Assembly: GCF_002135205.1 (NCBI RefSeq)
Contig: NZ_NEFZ01000001.1
Span: 62,001-126,000 of the forward strand
Direction: 5' to 3'
Origin: Acinetobacter sp. ANC 4204
GTDB taxonomy: Bacteria; Pseudomonadota; Gammaproteobacteria; Pseudomonadales; Moraxellaceae
Length of the DNA stretch: 64,000 bases
The notes under the pieces were generated by a model that was not told where the DNA came from, made no database searches, and saw nothing but the letters and a program-made list of their open reading frames with translations. The translations under genes were made by a program, and so were the position numbers. Positions 1 through 11,363 of the stretch are shown in pieces (positions within the stretch are counted from its first letter, which is position 1; each line of letters starts with the position of its first letter).

Positions 1-1441
1 ACGGGTCAGTTACACTTAAATTATAATAGTCTTGCGTCTCTGAGCGTGTTAAATCAATAGCAACCGAATTACCCGTGCCCAAGAAATTCGTTTGACTTAA
101 GCCTGCTTGGAACGTGACACCACCACTTTGCGAGAAACCAACAGCTAATGTTGTTGTACCAGAATGTTGTTCTTCAACATTTACATTAAGGTCGACTTGG
201 TCTGCAGTATTCGGTACACGTGCTGGTTTAATATCAACAGTTTTAAAGAAACCTGTACGCTCTAAACGCACTTTAGATAAATCAATCTTTTCATTGCTCG
301 CTAATGCACCTTCCATCTGACGCATTTCACGACGTAAAACCTCATCCGCAGTCTTGGTATTTCCTGCAAAGTTAATACGACGAACTGTCACTTGTTGACC
401 CGGATTAATATAATAATTTAAGCCAACCAAGTGGGTTTCTTTATCAATCTGAGGCACTACATTAACTTCGGCATAGTAATAACCAGCATTGCCGTATTTA
501 CGTAGAAGCAATTGTTTAACTGCATTTACTTTTTCTTGCGAGTAAATATCGCCATCTTTATAAATTTGTAATGCTTTTAGTTCTGAAGGTGTATATAAAG
601 CATCACCTAAGAATTTGGTTTCGCCAAATTTGAATTGCTCACCTTCATCAACAGAAACTTCAACAAAAATATTCTTCTTGTCTTCACTTAAGTTTAAGCT
701 TGAGTGATTAATATTAAAGTTGATATAGCCTTTGTTTAAATAAAGTGCACGTAACGACTCTAAGCTTGCGGCCATCTTTTCACGTGCATAACGATCATTA
801 CGCGAAATAATAGAGGTCCAACCACTCTCTTTTACTGCAAACGCTTGTTCAATTTCGCTTTCTTTAAAAACGGTATTACCAATAATATTGATATCTACAA
901 CTTTTGCAGCTTTACCTTCTACAAACTCAATCGTCAAATCTACACGATTGTTCGGCTTTGGTGTACTGACAACTTTTACATCAGCATCATAACGACCTTG
1001 CTGCATGTACTGTTGTTCAAGTTCAGACTCAACAGTTTGTAAGGCTGATTTTTTCAGCACTTCACCTTCTGTAATACCCATTTTTTTGAGACCTTCTTCT
1101 AAGGCCTCTTTAGGGATAAGCTTATTTCCTTTAAATTCAACTTTAGAAATAAGAGGACGTTCGACAACCTTGAAAACCAGCGTATCGCCCTGCTTTTCAG
1201 TTTTAATGTCATCAAATAAACCTGTTGCATACAAACTACGAATGGCATTGGCAAGCGCAGCATCGCTCACACGATCTCCACTGTTCAACGGAATCATTCC
1301 ATAAACATTTGCTGGCGTTAAACGAACAAGTCCATCAACCTTAATATCACGTACTATATAATCTTCTGCTGCATATACTTGTTGTACTGTTGCCATAGCA
1401 CTAACGAGCGCCAGAGGCATAAATAAATGTGTGTGCTGCAT
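1..1441 (-). CDS. bamA: BamA outer-membrane assembly factor, N-terminal part (runs off the left edge)
   Basis: Central component of the BAM complex, which inserts beta-barrel proteins into the outer membrane. The first 480 codons are visible: a signal peptide (about residues 1-24, ending VYA-A), then POTRA repeats (for example the NIIGNTVFKESEIEQ segment typical of a POTRA strand-helix start) and the beginning of the barrel. The C-terminal barrel lies beyond base 1. The start is an ATG at 1441, preceded by a GGAAAAG ribosome site. It is the last visible gene of a minus-strand run with rseP, dxr, cdsA, uppS and frr, the standard order in gammaproteobacteria. Identification is firm from the POTRA sequence and the position next to rseP. 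Confidence 0.95.
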   Translation of the reverse strand, partial: MQHTHLFMPLALVSAMATVQQVYAAEDYIVRDIKVDGLVRLTPANVYGMIPLNSGDRVSDAALANAIRSLYATGLFDDIKTEKQGDTLVFKVVERPLISKVEFKGNKLIPKEALEEGLKKMGITEGEVLKKSALQTVESELEQQYMQQGRYDADVKVVSTPKPNNRVDLTIEFVEGKAAKVVDINIIGNTVFKESEIEQAFAVKESGWTSIISRNDRYAREKMAASLESLRALYLNKGYINFNINHSSLNLSEDKKNIFVEVSVDEGEQFKFGETKFLGDALYTPSELKALQIYKDGDIYSQEKVNAVKQLLLRKYGNAGYYYAEVNVVPQIDKETHLVGLNYYINPGQQVTVRRINFAGNTKTADEVLRREMRQMEGALASNEKIDLSKVRLERTGFFKTVDIKPARVPNTADQVDLNVNVEEQHSGTTTLAVGFSQSGGVTFQAGLSQTNFLGTGNSVAIDLTRSETQDYYNLSVTDP

Positions 1442-1486
1442 GCCAGTCTTTTCCGATGTAAAATTTAATTCCGTATCTACGCTTTC

Positions 1487-2842
1487 TTACAAACGCATAA
1501 AATCATTGAATAGTGCCAGAAGCATCATACTTCCGAGCAATACCATACCAATTTTCAAACCAACCAATTGTATTTGTTCAGAAACAGGTTTACCACGTAT
1601 CAGTTCTATAAAATAATAGACCAAATGTCCACCATCAAGCATAGGAATAGGTAATAAATTTAATATACCTAAACTAACGCTCATCAGCGCCATAAATGAG
1701 ATGAAAGTCTGCCACCCCATTTCTGCACTTTGTCCCGCAACTTTGGCAATGGTAATCGGCCCAGATAGGTTATCTAAACCAATCAAACCGCGTACCATTT
1801 TCACAATCGAGTTTAAAATCATACTCGACAATTGACCAGTTTTGTCCACCGCCATCATGAAGGCTTCGGCAGGATTATATTGTATCGTTTGTTTATATTC
1901 TGTAGGAATACTGATCTTTCCTGAGTCACTTTGTACACCCAAGACACCAGAAACCTTACCCATATTGTCGCGTTTACCTTGTGGCATCACTTCAAGCTGT
2001 ACCAACTGATTATTGCGAAGCACCTCAATTTTTAACAACTTTTCAGGCGATGCTTGAACGACCTGCACCACATCAAACCAGTCTTTCATTTTGACGCCAT
2101 CAATTGCAACAATTTTATCGCCTTGTTGCATGCCTTGACGAATAGCTGCGCCATCTTCACTTAGCTTTGTAACAACTGCTGGAATTTTAGGCCTGTATGG
2201 CATAAAACCAAGCACATCAAGTGGAGACTGTGTTTGATCTTTCAGAAAATGCTGTATAGGCAGATTAAAAGTCTTGATCTGACCATTCCGTTCGGCCTGA
2301 ATCTGAATTGAACCTGTTTCACCCACACGATCAACCAAAGCAAAATTCAACTTTTCCCAAGTCGGTGTTGTTAAACCATCAACTGCGGTAATTTTATCGC
2401 CGACTTGCATTTGAACTTGCGCCGCGGGGGTATTCGGTAACACTTTACCCACACGCGTATTCAATTGCTCTTGTGCAGGTAAAAAGAGTATCCAGAACAA
2501 AACTATTGCTAATGCTAAATTAATCAACGGGCCAGCTGCAACAATCGCAATACGCTTCCACGGATGCTGACGATTGAATGCTTTAGGCAAGTCTTCTTCA
2601 GATACATCGCCTTCACGCTCATCAAGCATTTTGACATAACCACCCAATGGCAGTGCTGACAGTTGATACTGAATGCCCGATTTTTTAGAAGTCCACTTTA
2701 AAAGCGTTGGACCAAATCCAATAGAATAAACTAAAACCTTTACGCCCAATTTACGCGCAACAAAATAGTGCCCAAACTCATGTATTGCAATAAGTGGGCC
2801 TAAAAGCAAAATTGCCGCAACAATAATAAACAAGGCGCTCAT
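1487..2842 (-). CDS. rseP: RseP site-2 zinc metalloprotease
   Basis: Inner-membrane intramembrane protease that cleaves anti-sigma factors and leftover signal peptides. The protein has 451 residues, normal for the family. The zinc motif HEFGH is at 21-25 inside the first membrane helix, and the third ligand is in LDGGH near 402-406. Two PDZ domains lie between, roughly residues 120-300, with the NLLPIPMLDGG signature in the last third. It starts 2 bases after the dxr stop, so it is probably translated from the same transcript. Nothing is missing or unusual. Confidence 0.96.
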   Translation of the reverse strand: MSALFIIVAAILLLGPLIAIHEFGHYFVARKLGVKVLVYSIGFGPTLLKWTSKKSGIQYQLSALPLGGYVKMLDEREGDVSEEDLPKAFNRQHPWKRIAIVAAGPLINLALAIVLFWILFLPAQEQLNTRVGKVLPNTPAAQVQMQVGDKITAVDGLTTPTWEKLNFALVDRVGETGSIQIQAERNGQIKTFNLPIQHFLKDQTQSPLDVLGFMPYRPKIPAVVTKLSEDGAAIRQGMQQGDKIVAIDGVKMKDWFDVVQVVQASPEKLLKIEVLRNNQLVQLEVMPQGKRDNMGKVSGVLGVQSDSGKISIPTEYKQTIQYNPAEAFMMAVDKTGQLSSMILNSIVKMVRGLIGLDNLSGPITIAKVAGQSAEMGWQTFISFMALMSVSLGILNLLPIPMLDGGHLVYYFIELIRGKPVSEQIQLVGLKIGMVLLGSMMLLALFNDFMRL

Positions 2843-2844
2843 GC

Positions 2845-4041
2845 TTAAATTCCTATATTCACCACATATTGCTGAGCAACATGACGTGCGTTTCGATCTG
2901 CTTCTAAAATAACATCAAGTTCTGTTGCAGCTTGATATTGGATAGTATTTAAAGTGTGTTCAACAATAGCAGGAATATCCATAAAACCAAGCCGTTGATT
3001 CAAAAATGCAGCAACGGCTACCTCATTAGCAGCATTTAAAATTGCTGGAGCCGTACCACCTGTTTTCATCGCTTGACGCGCTAAACCCAATGATGGAAAG
3101 CGTATAGTGTCTGGTTCCTGAAAATCTAACTGATGATTTTTAAATAAATCCAAAGCAGGTACATGTGTTTCAATACGCTCAGGCCATGCTAAAGCATGCG
3201 CAATCGGCGTACACATATCTGGGTTACCCATTTGTGCCAACGTTGATCCATCCACATACTGCACCATGGAATGAATGATACTCTGTGGGTGCACGACTAC
3301 TGTAACAAAATGTTCTTCAATTGAAAAAAGATGACACGCTTCAATCAATTCCAAACCTTTATTCATCAGCGTCGCTGAATCTACTGAAATTTTTTGCCCC
3401 ATCGACCAGTTCGGATGCTTACACGCCTGCGCAGGAGTTACCTTTCGAAGCTCATCTAAACTATGCTTTAAAAAAGGGCCTCCTGATGCTGTAAGCAAAA
3501 TCCCCGAAACGCCAAGTTTGGGTTGTCCTGAACGCTCAGTATCTAAATAACTGTGTGGAAGACACTGGAAAATTGCATTATGTTCAGAATCAACAGGAAG
3601 CAATAATGCCTGATGATCATGAGCAGCCTGCATCATGATGTCACCAGACATTACCAAAGCTTCTTTATTTGCAAGCAGTACCCGCTTGCCTGCTTTAACC
3701 GCTGCCAACGTCGGCATTAAGCCTGCTGCTCCAACTATAGCAGCCATCACAATATCAACTGCGGGATGCTCAGCAACTGCAATCAATCCCGCTTCATCAG
3801 CTAGAATTTCAATATCCGGTAAATTGACTGCAACTAAAAGCTGACGCAACTCATCAACTTTAGTTTGGGGAACCACCACAATTTTAGGATGAAACTGTTG
3901 GCATATTTCAACAAGCTCACCAAGTCGACTGTGAGCCGTAACCGCAAATACTGAATAGCGTTGAGCATGTTGCTGCAATATTTTTAAGGTGCTCTGTCCA
4001 ATTGACCCAGTAGCACCCAAAATACAAACTGATTGTGACAT
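2845..4041 (-). CDS. dxr: 1-deoxy-D-xylulose 5-phosphate reductoisomerase
   Basis: Second enzyme of the MEP isoprenoid pathway: converts DXP to methylerythritol 4-phosphate using NADPH and a divalent metal, in the cytosol. It has 398 residues. The N-terminal NADPH-binding loop is [10 protein letters not shown] at 9-18. The metal and substrate part includes the DSEHNAIFQ segment near residue 150, and a C-terminal helical domain follows. It abuts cdsA with no gap (cdsA ends at 4042) and rseP follows 2 bases later, so one polycistronic message is likely. This supplies the precursor used by UppS in the same cluster. Confidence 0.96.
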   Translation of the reverse strand: MSQSVCILGATGSIGQSTLKILQQHAQRYSVFAVTAHSRLGELVEICQQFHPKIVVVPQTKVDELRQLLVAVNLPDIEILADEAGLIAVAEHPAVDIVMAAIVGAAGLMPTLAAVKAGKRVLLANKEALVMSGDIMMQAAHDHQALLLPVDSEHNAIFQCLPHSYLDTERSGQPKLGVSGILLTASGGPFLKHSLDELRKVTPAQACKHPNWSMGQKISVDSATLMNKGLELIEACHLFSIEEHFVTVVVHPQSIIHSMVQYVDGSTLAQMGNPDMCTPIAHALAWPERIETHVPALDLFKNHQLDFQEPDTIRFPSLGLARQAMKTGGTAPAILNAANEVAVAAFLNQRLGFMDIPAIVEHTLNTIQYQAATELDVILEADRNARHVAQQYVVNIGI

Positions 4042-4866
4042 TTACAAATCTACGCCAATGAGTTTTAACACATATACACCTGCTGCAAAGATTGGTGCAG
4101 CAGCGAGTAGGGAATCAATACGATCGAGCACACCGCCATGCCCTGGCAAGATACGGCCTGAATCTTTAATTCCAGCACGACGCTTGATCATGGACTCAAA
4201 CAAATCACCCAACACTGAACTAAATACTGTCACTACAGATAAAATAAGAAACAATAAATGCTGTGCATAAGTTAAGTTTAAATAGAGGATTTCAACTGCA
4301 ACCACAATGATCATGGCAGTAATCACACCACCATAAAGACCTTCTAATGATTTATTTGGGCTGACTTCAGGTGCAAGCTTACGCTTGCCCAGTTTTCGCC
4401 CAACAAAATATGCTCCACTATCAGCACCCCACACCAACAAAAACAGATACATGAGCCACCAAGGCGACATTTTCCATAATGCAAAAATAGCGGTCACTGC
4501 AGAAGAAACAAGTACGATCCCAATAACATTTAGTGTTGAGTTATACCAAGCATCGTATTGCGGATAAGTTTTCACCCAATAAAGACTTAGTAGCCAACAG
4601 AGAATAGACGCCGCCCAGAGCAACAGTGCGATATCATTAAAATATAAAGCCAAGGTTGCTAAGCCTGCGGTTAACAGACCAAAACCCCATGCAAGAGGCT
4701 TATTTACATTTTTTGTTGTGCGGGGCATGAGTTTAAACCACTCATAGCCTGCAACCCCTGCCGCAATAATCATCAGCACAAACATTGGATAGTGTGACTG
4801 GGTTGCAAACATACAACTCAATACAACGGCCACCAAAACCAATGCGGTTATAATCCGCTCTAACAT
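4042..4866 (-). CDS. cdsA: Phosphatidate cytidylyltransferase (CDP-diglyceride synthase)
   Basis: Inner-membrane enzyme that makes CDP-diacylglycerol from phosphatidate and CTP, the branch point of phospholipid synthesis. It has 274 residues with about eight hydrophobic segments. The family signature is at about 225-251, with KRR, KD and then PGHGGVLDRID. Its start codon lies directly against the uppS stop, and dxr follows without a gap. The placement between uppS and dxr is the usual one. Confidence 0.95.
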   Translation of the reverse strand: MLERIITALVLVAVVLSCMFATQSHYPMFVLMIIAAGVAGYEWFKLMPRTTKNVNKPLAWGFGLLTAGLATLALYFNDIALLLWAASILCWLLSLYWVKTYPQYDAWYNSTLNVIGIVLVSSAVTAIFALWKMSPWWLMYLFLLVWGADSGAYFVGRKLGKRKLAPEVSPNKSLEGLYGGVITAMIIVVAVEILYLNLTYAQHLLFLILSVVTVFSSVLGDLFESMIKRRAGIKDSGRILPGHGGVLDRIDSLLAAAPIFAAGVYVLKLIGVDL

Positions 4867-5622
4867 TTATTTTTTCTCAATTTTATCTTGTAGAATTTGT
4901 TCAGTCGTTTTTCCAAAACGACGTTCACGACCACCAAATACAGCCAAGGCGTCATCAAACTCTTCCACACTAAACTCCGGCCAAAGCGTTGGAGTAAAGT
5001 AAAGCTCTGCATAAGATGCTTGCCACAACATAAAGTTCGATAAGCGAAAATCCCCACCTGTTCGAATCAATAGATCCACAGCGGGTAAGTCACTCAAACT
5101 GACATATTTTCCAAACAATTGTTCATCAACTTGCTCAGGATCTAACGCTTGAGATTGAACAGCAAGTGCAATTTGCTTGGCAGCATGTGCCATATCCCAC
5201 ATCCCACCATAACTGATAGCAATGGTTAAAGTCATGCCCTTGAAATTAGCAGTCTCTTGTTCAGCATGCAACATCAAGTCACGCAATTGCGGGGATAATT
5301 TTGCTCGGTCACCAATAAAACGCAAAGACATTTGATATCTATGCATACGAGGCAGTTGTTCATGAATAGTATCTTCCAACAACTTCATGAGCAAATCGAC
5401 TTCAGCTTGGGGGCGCTTCCAATTCTCACTCGAGAAAGCAAAAACGGTTAATGCTTCTATATTTTTTGTTCGACAATGCTCAACAATCGGATCTAGGACA
5501 TTCTTACCTTCACGATGACCATCCCCCTTTTGTAAAGCATTTTTTTTGGCAAAACGATTGTTGCCATCCATAATGATGGCAACATGTTTTGGAAGAGAAA
5601 GGTTGTCTTCTGAATCGGTCAT
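4867..5622 (-). CDS. uppS: Undecaprenyl diphosphate synthase
   Basis: Cis-prenyltransferase that condenses isopentenyl units onto farnesyl diphosphate to make the C55 lipid carrier for peptidoglycan and other envelope polymers. It has 251 residues. The substrate motif is IMDGNNRFAKK with catalytic Asp at 19. The downstream signature with RTGGDFRLSNF (about residue 192 on) and the C-terminal RERRFGK are present. It ends where cdsA begins and starts 8 bases after the frr stop. Typical length; no anomalies. Confidence 0.96.
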   Translation of the reverse strand: MTDSEDNLSLPKHVAIIMDGNNRFAKKNALQKGDGHREGKNVLDPIVEHCRTKNIEALTVFAFSSENWKRPQAEVDLLMKLLEDTIHEQLPRMHRYQMSLRFIGDRAKLSPQLRDLMLHAEQETANFKGMTLTIAISYGGMWDMAHAAKQIALAVQSQALDPEQVDEQLFGKYVSLSDLPAVDLLIRTGGDFRLSNFMLWQASYAELYFTPTLWPEFSVEEFDDALAVFGGRERRFGKTTEQILQDKIEKK

Positions 5623-5630
5623 TATAAAGT

Positions 5631-6185
5631 TTAGACCTTCAACAACTCAGCTTCTTTAGTCGCAAGACGTTTGTCCACTTCTGCAACAAACTTATCTGTG
5701 ATTTTTTGAATATCATCAGATGCACGGCGCTCATCATCTTCAGAAATTTCTTTTTCTTTCAATAATGCTTTGATATCACCCAGTACATCACGGCGAATAT
5801 TACGAATTGCAACTTTTGCATTTTCTGCTTCGTTACGTGCAACTTTCTGCATGTCACGACGCGTTTCTTCAGTCAACGCCGCCATAGGAACACGAATCGC
5901 ATCAGCTGTAATTGGGTTTAAACCCAAGTCTGATTCACGAATCGCTTTATCAATTGCTGCAACCATTGTGCGTTCAAATGGCTGAACCAACAGTGTACGT
6001 GAGTCTTCAACACCCACGTTTGCCACTTGGTTTAATGGCACGTCAGAGCCATAGTAAGGAACCATTACACCGTTTAAGATAGATGGATGCGCACGGCCTG
6101 TACGAACCTTAGCAAAACCATGCTCTAACGAGTCAAGTGACTTGTTCATACGGTCTTCTGCGTCTTTTTTAAGATCGTTAATCAT
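5631..6185 (-). CDS. frr: Ribosome recycling factor
   Basis: Works with EF-G to split post-termination ribosomes. The 184-residue length matches the family. The N-terminal helix segment includes [18 protein letters not shown], and the C-terminal helices follow. It lies between pyrH and uppS, the usual order; the 79-base gap after pyrH could hold an internal promoter. The start ATG at 6185 has GGAAG about 8 bases upstream. Confidence 0.96.
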   Translation of the reverse strand: MINDLKKDAEDRMNKSLDSLEHGFAKVRTGRAHPSILNGVMVPYYGSDVPLNQVANVGVEDSRTLLVQPFERTMVAAIDKAIRESDLGLNPITADAIRVPMAALTEETRRDMQKVARNEAENAKVAIRNIRRDVLGDIKALLKEKEISEDDERRASDDIQKITDKFVAEVDKRLATKEAELLKV

Positions 6186-6264
6186 GTGATCTTCCTTACT
6201 TAATTCGAAAAGATATAAATTCTAAAATAGTGTGTAGTATAGAGAGCTTTCAAGGTCACGTACA

Positions 6265-6993
6265 TTAGTTCGTTACGTGAGTACCCTCTTTTTCACCCAT
6301 AACCACTGAAAGCAGTGAACCTGCTTTATTCATATCAAAGACTTGAAGCGGTACATTGTGGTCACGACATAAGCAAATCGCTGTTAAATCCATCACACCC
6401 AGTTTTTCATCTAGCACTTGATCAAATGTCAGACTGTCATATTTCACTGCATCATCGTATTTACTTGGGTCTTTGTTGTAGACACCGTCAACTTTCGTTG
6501 CTTTCAAGATAAGGTCTGCTTCGATCTCAATACCACGTAAACATGCTGCTGTATCTGTAGTAAAGAATGGATTACCTGTACCTGCTACAAACACACATAC
6601 TTCACCTTGGGTCAGGTGGCGAATTGCATCACGGCTTGAATATGATTCAACCACTGCACCAATTGGAAGTGCTGACATTAAACGGGTTTTGATGTTACGA
6701 CGCACCAAAGCATCGCGTAGAGCCAAACCATTCATCACGGTTGCAAGCATACCCATTTGGTCACCCGTTACACGACCAACCAAACCATCTTTCTGTAATT
6801 GACTACCACGATACAGGTTACCACCACCCACAACGATTCCGACCTGCACACCCAAACCAACTAAGTGAGCAATCGACAAAGACATCTGATCAAGCACTTG
6901 AGCGTCGATCCCCATATCTTTATTTCCAGCCAATGCTTCACCAGAAAGTTTCAGCAAGATGCGCTCAAAACGTGGTTTTTTAGAATCCAACAT
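6265..6993 (-). CDS. pyrH: UMP kinase
   Basis: Phosphorylates UMP to UDP in pyrimidine nucleotide synthesis; the bacterial enzyme is an amino-acid-kinase-fold hexamer, unrelated to eukaryotic UMP/CMP kinases. It has 242 residues. The phosphate loop is LKLSGEAL (about 14-21) and the glycine-rich loop GGGNLYRG is near 56-63; the segment with [13 protein letters not shown] near 140 is diagnostic. It lies upstream of frr in the same direction, with rimO 43 bases further upstream. Confidence 0.96.
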   Translation of the reverse strand: MLDSKKPRFERILLKLSGEALAGNKDMGIDAQVLDQMSLSIAHLVGLGVQVGIVVGGGNLYRGSQLQKDGLVGRVTGDQMGMLATVMNGLALRDALVRRNIKTRLMSALPIGAVVESYSSRDAIRHLTQGEVCVFVAGTGNPFFTTDTAACLRGIEIEADLILKATKVDGVYNKDPSKYDDAVKYDSLTFDQVLDEKLGVMDLTAICLCRDHNVPLQVFDMNKAGSLLSVVMGEKEGTHVTN

Positions 6994-7036
6994 CGTAATA
7001 ACTCCAATATCTAAATTTTAAAATTTTATTTGTGTC

Positions 7037-8380
7037 TTAATTCGATTTAATCGAAATCAATTGTGCATACAGATCATATTCATCTGCATCGGTAATTTCG
7101 ACTTCTAACAAATCACCTGATTTAATCTGGCTTTTATCAATGTCTTCCACAAATACATTGCCATCAATTTCAGGAGCATCTGCGTATGAGCGTGCAATCG
7201 CAACTGGGAACTCTTCGTCCAGTTCATCAACCAGCACCGTCATTTTCTGACCAACACGCTTTTGAAGTTTTGTAGCAGAAATCGCCTGTTGCACTTCCAT
7301 AAAGCGTTCATAACGCTGTTGCTTAATTTCTTCAGGCACATGATCTGGCAAGTCATTTGCTGTTGCACCTTCAACAGGTGAATAGGTAAAGCAGCCTACG
7401 CGATCCAGTTGTGCTTCTTTTAACCACTCAAGTAAGATTTCAAAATCTTCTTCAGTTTCGCCTGGGAAACCCACAACGAAGGTTGAACGAATCACCAAGT
7501 CAGGACATTTTTCACGCCATAACTTTAAACGCTCAAGGGTATTTTCACTATGTGCAGGTCGTTTCATTAGTTTTAAAACTTTTGGACTTGCATGTTGGAA
7601 TGGAATATCCAAATAAGGCAAAATTTTGCCTTGTGCCATCAAGTCAATCACTGCATCCACATGTGGATATGGATAGACATAGTGTAAACGTACCCAAATA
7701 CCCAGTTGACCTAAGGCCTCACACATGTCATAGAACTTTGTCTTAACAGGTTGACCATTCCAGAAGTCTAATTTGTATTTGGTATCGAGGCCGTAAGCAG
7801 AAGTATCTTGGGAGATAACGAGTACTTCTCTAACACCCGCACGTTTCAGCGCAGCCGCTTCCTCTAAAACAGAACCGACTGGGCGAGACACTAAGTCACC
7901 ACGCATGCTTGGAATAATGCAGAAGGTACAACGATGGTTACACCCTTCTGAGATTTTTAAGTACGCATAATGCTTTGGGGTTAAACGAATCCCTTGTTCT
8001 GGAACAAGGTCAATAAATGGGTTGTGTTTTGGTGGCTCAGGCACGTATTGGTGCACAGCTTCCATCACTTCTTGATATGCTGCTGCCCCTGTCACTTTTA
8101 AGACATTTGGGTGCATTTGGCGAATTTTGTCTTCGTCTTTACCTAGGCAGCCCGTAACGATTACACGACCGTTCGCACTCATGGCTTCGCCAATGGCATC
8201 TAAAGACTCTTGCACTGCAGATTCAATAAAACCACAGGTATTTACAACGACTAAATCCGCACCATCATAATCTGATGCCACATCATAGCCTTCAGTCTTC
8301 AACTGAGTTAAAATTCGTTCGGAATCAACCAATGCCTTAGGACAACCTAAAGAAACAAAACCGACTTTGGGGGATTTCAT
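7037..8380 (-). CDS. rimO: Ribosomal protein uS12 methylthiotransferase RimO
   Basis: Radical-SAM enzyme that adds a methylthio group to Asp88/89 of ribosomal protein S12. From ATG 8380 it is 447 residues. The N-terminal methylthiotransferase domain carries cluster cysteines near 13, 49 and 78; the radical-SAM motif CNHRCTFC is at about 147-154; a TRAM domain closes the C-terminus. A GTG at 8395 would add five residues, but GGAG sits about 8-11 bases before the ATG at 8380, so the ATG is preferred. Same strand as pyrH, possibly with its own promoter in the divergent gap before glnL. Confidence 0.95.
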   Translation of the reverse strand: MKSPKVGFVSLGCPKALVDSERILTQLKTEGYDVASDYDGADLVVVNTCGFIESAVQESLDAIGEAMSANGRVIVTGCLGKDEDKIRQMHPNVLKVTGAAAYQEVMEAVHQYVPEPPKHNPFIDLVPEQGIRLTPKHYAYLKISEGCNHRCTFCIIPSMRGDLVSRPVGSVLEEAAALKRAGVREVLVISQDTSAYGLDTKYKLDFWNGQPVKTKFYDMCEALGQLGIWVRLHYVYPYPHVDAVIDLMAQGKILPYLDIPFQHASPKVLKLMKRPAHSENTLERLKLWREKCPDLVIRSTFVVGFPGETEEDFEILLEWLKEAQLDRVGCFTYSPVEGATANDLPDHVPEEIKQQRYERFMEVQQAISATKLQKRVGQKMTVLVDELDEEFPVAIARSYADAPEIDGNVFVEDIDKSQIKSGDLLEVEITDADEYDLYAQLISIKSN

Positions 8381-8731
8381 GAATCTGCGCTCCACTAGAA
8401 TGCGCGTATTGTATGTCTTTTCTGTTTATAAAAATAGGTCGATTCCATACTCTTTGTGCAATGCACTAAAATAAAGCCAATAGTGTAGTAAAATTTAAAT
8501 AACGCACCATTTTAAACCACTTTCGGTTTACTTGATTTTTAGAATCCGCTATATCTTAAGCCAATCGTTCATTTACAGCGCATTCCGCAAAAAAAGTGTG
8601 CTCATTCCACTATACAAAATCAAAGTTGGCGTGCATTTTGCTTAATTTGCATCAATTCAGTCCGCTATTTGGAACGCTTAATGCTTTATCAAGATGCCAT
8701 TGCGCTATTTTAATACAGGATACATTCGCTA
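8381..8731. other. Divergent intergenic region between rimO and glnL
   Basis: About 350 bases without a supported gene. It must carry the promoters of rimO (minus) and glnL/glnG (plus). The sequence is AT-rich; I see no long repeat, hairpin terminator or convincing small gene, and no clear sigma-54 (GG-N10-GC) site that I would defend. Confidence 0.5.
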
Positions 8732-9841
8732 ATGGATCACCCTATTTCTATCGACTACCGACTTTTAGTGGACAATTTGACCACTGCGATTTTATTGGTC
8801 GACAGTAAATTAAATATTTTTTACTTAAATTCCTCTTGCGAAGCATTATTTGATATCAGTCTTTTACGTGCCTCTGGCCAACCTGCGCTTAATTTACTCC
8901 ATGCGCCCAATGATGAGTTCAATACAGAAGAAGCACTTCTCAATACTTTAAACTCGGGACAACACTACACCCGTCGTGAAGCCATTATAAAGGTTAACTT
9001 TAAAGATATTCATGTTGACTATACAGTGTCACAGCTGAATTCAAATAAACCCTATCACCCTTTACTTTTAATTGAGATCAATCCGATTGATCGGATGCTC
9101 AAAATTTCCAAGGAAGAAAATTTCCTACAACAACATCAAGTCGCACGCCAACTCATTCGCGGTGTTGCACATGAAATTAAAAACCCTCTGGGCGGGATTC
9201 GTGGTGCTACACAACTGTTAGCACGTAGTCTCAATGATCCGCAATACAGCGAGTTCACTGATATTATTATTAGTGAAGTCGATCGCTTACGTAATTTAGC
9301 AGACACCATGCTTGGTTCTCGTCAGCTCCCAAGTTATGAGTTGGTGAATGTACATGAACCCTTAGAGCGTGTTCGCTCACTCATTACCAACCAAACCAAA
9401 AAGAAAATTAAGATCACCCGTGATTATGATTTGTCATTACCTGAAGTGATGGCCGATCGTGATCAACTAATCCAAGTCATGTTGAACATTAGCGTCAATG
9501 CAGTGCAAGCCATGACTGAAAATAAAGAGTTCTTTGTCGACCACCAACCTGAACTCATGTTACGCACCCGTATTCAACGTTTAGTGACCATCAATGGTGT
9601 ACTGCAACGCTCCGTGGTACGGATTGATATCGAAGACAATGGTCCAGGCGTTCCAGAAGAAATTTTAGAATCCGTGTTTTACCCACTGGTCACGGGTCGT
9701 GCTAAAGGCACAGGACTGGGTTTAAGTATTGCGCAAAATATTATGCATCAACATAACGGAATGATTGAATGCCAATCTGTTCCCGGAAAAACAACTTTTA
9801 GCTTATATATACCTTGGGAGTTAAACCATGTCGCGAAATAA
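8732..9841 (+). CDS. glnL: Nitrogen regulation sensor kinase NtrB (GlnL)
   Basis: Cytosolic histidine kinase/phosphatase acting on NtrC in response to PII, controlling nitrogen assimilation. It has 369 residues: an N-terminal PAS-like domain (about 10-120), a dimerisation helix with the phosphorylated His in AHEIKNPLGG (His147), then an ATPase domain with the N box (NISVNAVQAM), a G1 box (DNGPGV) and a G2 box (KGTGLGLSI). No membrane segment, as expected. Its end overlaps glnG by 14 bases, which implies translational coupling. Confidence 0.94.
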   Translation: MDHPISIDYRLLVDNLTTAILLVDSKLNIFYLNSSCEALFDISLLRASGQPALNLLHAPNDEFNTEEALLNTLNSGQHYTRREAIIKVNFKDIHVDYTVSQLNSNKPYHPLLLIEINPIDRMLKISKEENFLQQHQVARQLIRGVAHEIKNPLGGIRGATQLLARSLNDPQYSEFTDIIISEVDRLRNLADTMLGSRQLPSYELVNVHEPLERVRSLITNQTKKKIKITRDYDLSLPEVMADRDQLIQVMLNISVNAVQAMTENKEFFVDHQPELMLRTRIQRLVTINGVLQRSVVRIDIEDNGPGVPEEILESVFYPLVTGRAKGTGLGLSIAQNIMHQHNGMIECQSVPGKTTFSLYIPWELNHVAK

Positions 9842-11309
9842 AATATGGGTAATTGATGACGATCGCGCCATGCGCTGGGTGCTGGAAAAAACGTTCAAAG
9901 AAGAAGGTTTTGACGTCACAAGCTTTGAAGAAGCTCAATCCGCTTTAGACCAACTCAGTTTAGATGCACCCGATGTGATTTTGACTGATATTCGTATGCC
10001 CGGCATTGATGGCTTAACTTTTTTAGCGAAAGTTAAAGCTAACTATCCTGACCTACCTGTCATTATTATGACGGCTCACTCCGATCTGGAATCTGCTGTT
10101 TCAAGTTATCAAACAGGTGCATTTGAATATTTACCTAAGCCTTTTGATATTGATGAAGCCTTGGCTTTAGTGAATCGTGCGATTTTGCACATCACTAAAA
10201 TGCAGCAGCAAGAATCAGCAAAAACGGTACAACCGATTCAATCGACCGAGATCATTGGCGAGTCTCCTGCCATGCAGGAAGTTTTCCGTGCGATTGGTCG
10301 TTTGTCTCAGTCACACATTACCGTGCTGATTAATGGTGAATCTGGTACAGGTAAAGAGTTGGTTGCGCATGCTTTACACCGTCACTCACCACGTAGCAGC
10401 AAACCTTTCATTGCGCTCAACATGGCCGCGATTCCAAAAGACCTGATTGAAACAGAACTTTTTGGTCATGAAAAAGGTGCATTTACAGGAGCAAATACAC
10501 AACGACAAGGTCGCTTTGAACAAGCCAATGGCGGAACGCTGTTTTTAGATGAAATTGGCGATATGCCTTTTGAAACTCAAACGCGTTTACTGCGGGTGCT
10601 GGCTGATGGCGAGTTCTACCGTGTCGGTGGTCATATTCCAGTAAAAGTAGATGTCCGTATTGTCGCAGCAACACACCAAGACTTAGAAAAACTGGTACAT
10701 GATGGCCGCTTCCGTGAAGACTTATATCACCGTCTGAACGTGATTCGTATTCACATTCCAAAACTGGCACATCGTAGCGAAGACATCCCAATGTTGGCGC
10801 AGCACTTCTTGGCACGTGCGGGCAAAGAATTAGGTGTAAGCCCTAAAATCCTTCGCCCAGAAACGCAAGAATATATGCAACAGTTACCTTGGCAAGGCAA
10901 CGTACGTCAGCTCGAGAACACCTGTCGCTGGCTAACAGTCATGATTACAGGACGTGAAGTCTATCCTGAAGATCTACCATCAGAACTGAAGCAAATTCCA
11001 ATTACACGCTCAGGTGAAGATGCGCAGTCCGCACATAATCTAGACCGTATTGCAGTTCATCATTGGGATGAGTTATTGGGTCAATGGGCTGTACAGAAGC
11101 TAAAAAATGGCGAGATGAAAATTCTCGATATCGCCACCCCGATGTTCGAACGCACTTTAATCATTGCTGCGCTACAACAAACCCGTGGCCGTAAACGGCA
11201 TGCGGCTGAGTTACTCGGTTGGGGGCGTAACACTCTCACCCGCAAACTCAAAGAACTCGGTATGGATACCGCAGATGATGAAAGTGAAGAAGAAGCTTTA
11301 GAAAACTAA
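9828..11309 (+). CDS. glnG: Nitrogen regulation response regulator NtrC (GlnG)
   Basis: Sigma-54 enhancer-binding activator phosphorylated by NtrB. It has 493 residues: a receiver domain (1-120) with phosphoacceptor Asp54 in LTDIRMPG; a central AAA+ domain with Walker A GESGTGKE and the sigma-54 contact loop GAFTGA; and a C-terminal Fis-type helix-turn-helix ([20 protein letters not shown]). It overlaps glnL at its start and is followed by a strong hairpin terminator, so glnL-glnG form a two-gene operon. Confidence 0.95.
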   Translation: MSRNKIWVIDDDRAMRWVLEKTFKEEGFDVTSFEEAQSALDQLSLDAPDVILTDIRMPGIDGLTFLAKVKANYPDLPVIIMTAHSDLESAVSSYQTGAFEYLPKPFDIDEALALVNRAILHITKMQQQESAKTVQPIQSTEIIGESPAMQEVFRAIGRLSQSHITVLINGESGTGKELVAHALHRHSPRSSKPFIALNMAAIPKDLIETELFGHEKGAFTGANTQRQGRFEQANGGTLFLDEIGDMPFETQTRLLRVLADGEFYRVGGHIPVKVDVRIVAATHQDLEKLVHDGRFREDLYHRLNVIRIHIPKLAHRSEDIPMLAQHFLARAGKELGVSPKILRPETQEYMQQLPWQGNVRQLENTCRWLTVMITGREVYPEDLPSELKQIPITRSGEDAQSAHNLDRIAVHHWDELLGQWAVQKLKNGEMKILDIATPMFERTLIIAALQQTRGRKRHAAELLGWGRNTLTRKLKELGMDTADDESEEEALEN

Positions 11310-11336
11310 AAGCAGCTTCATAACTGACTCAAAATA

Positions 11337-11358
11337 AAAGCGCCACAATGGCGCTTTT
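11337..11358 (+). terminator. Rho-independent terminator after glnG
   Basis: Perfect stem AAAAGCGCC / GGCGCTTTT around a short ACAAT-type loop, followed by further T residues. The A and T arms make it usable from both strands, so it can also end the convergent gene at 11364-11690. Confidence 0.85.
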
Positions 11359-11363
11359 ATTGT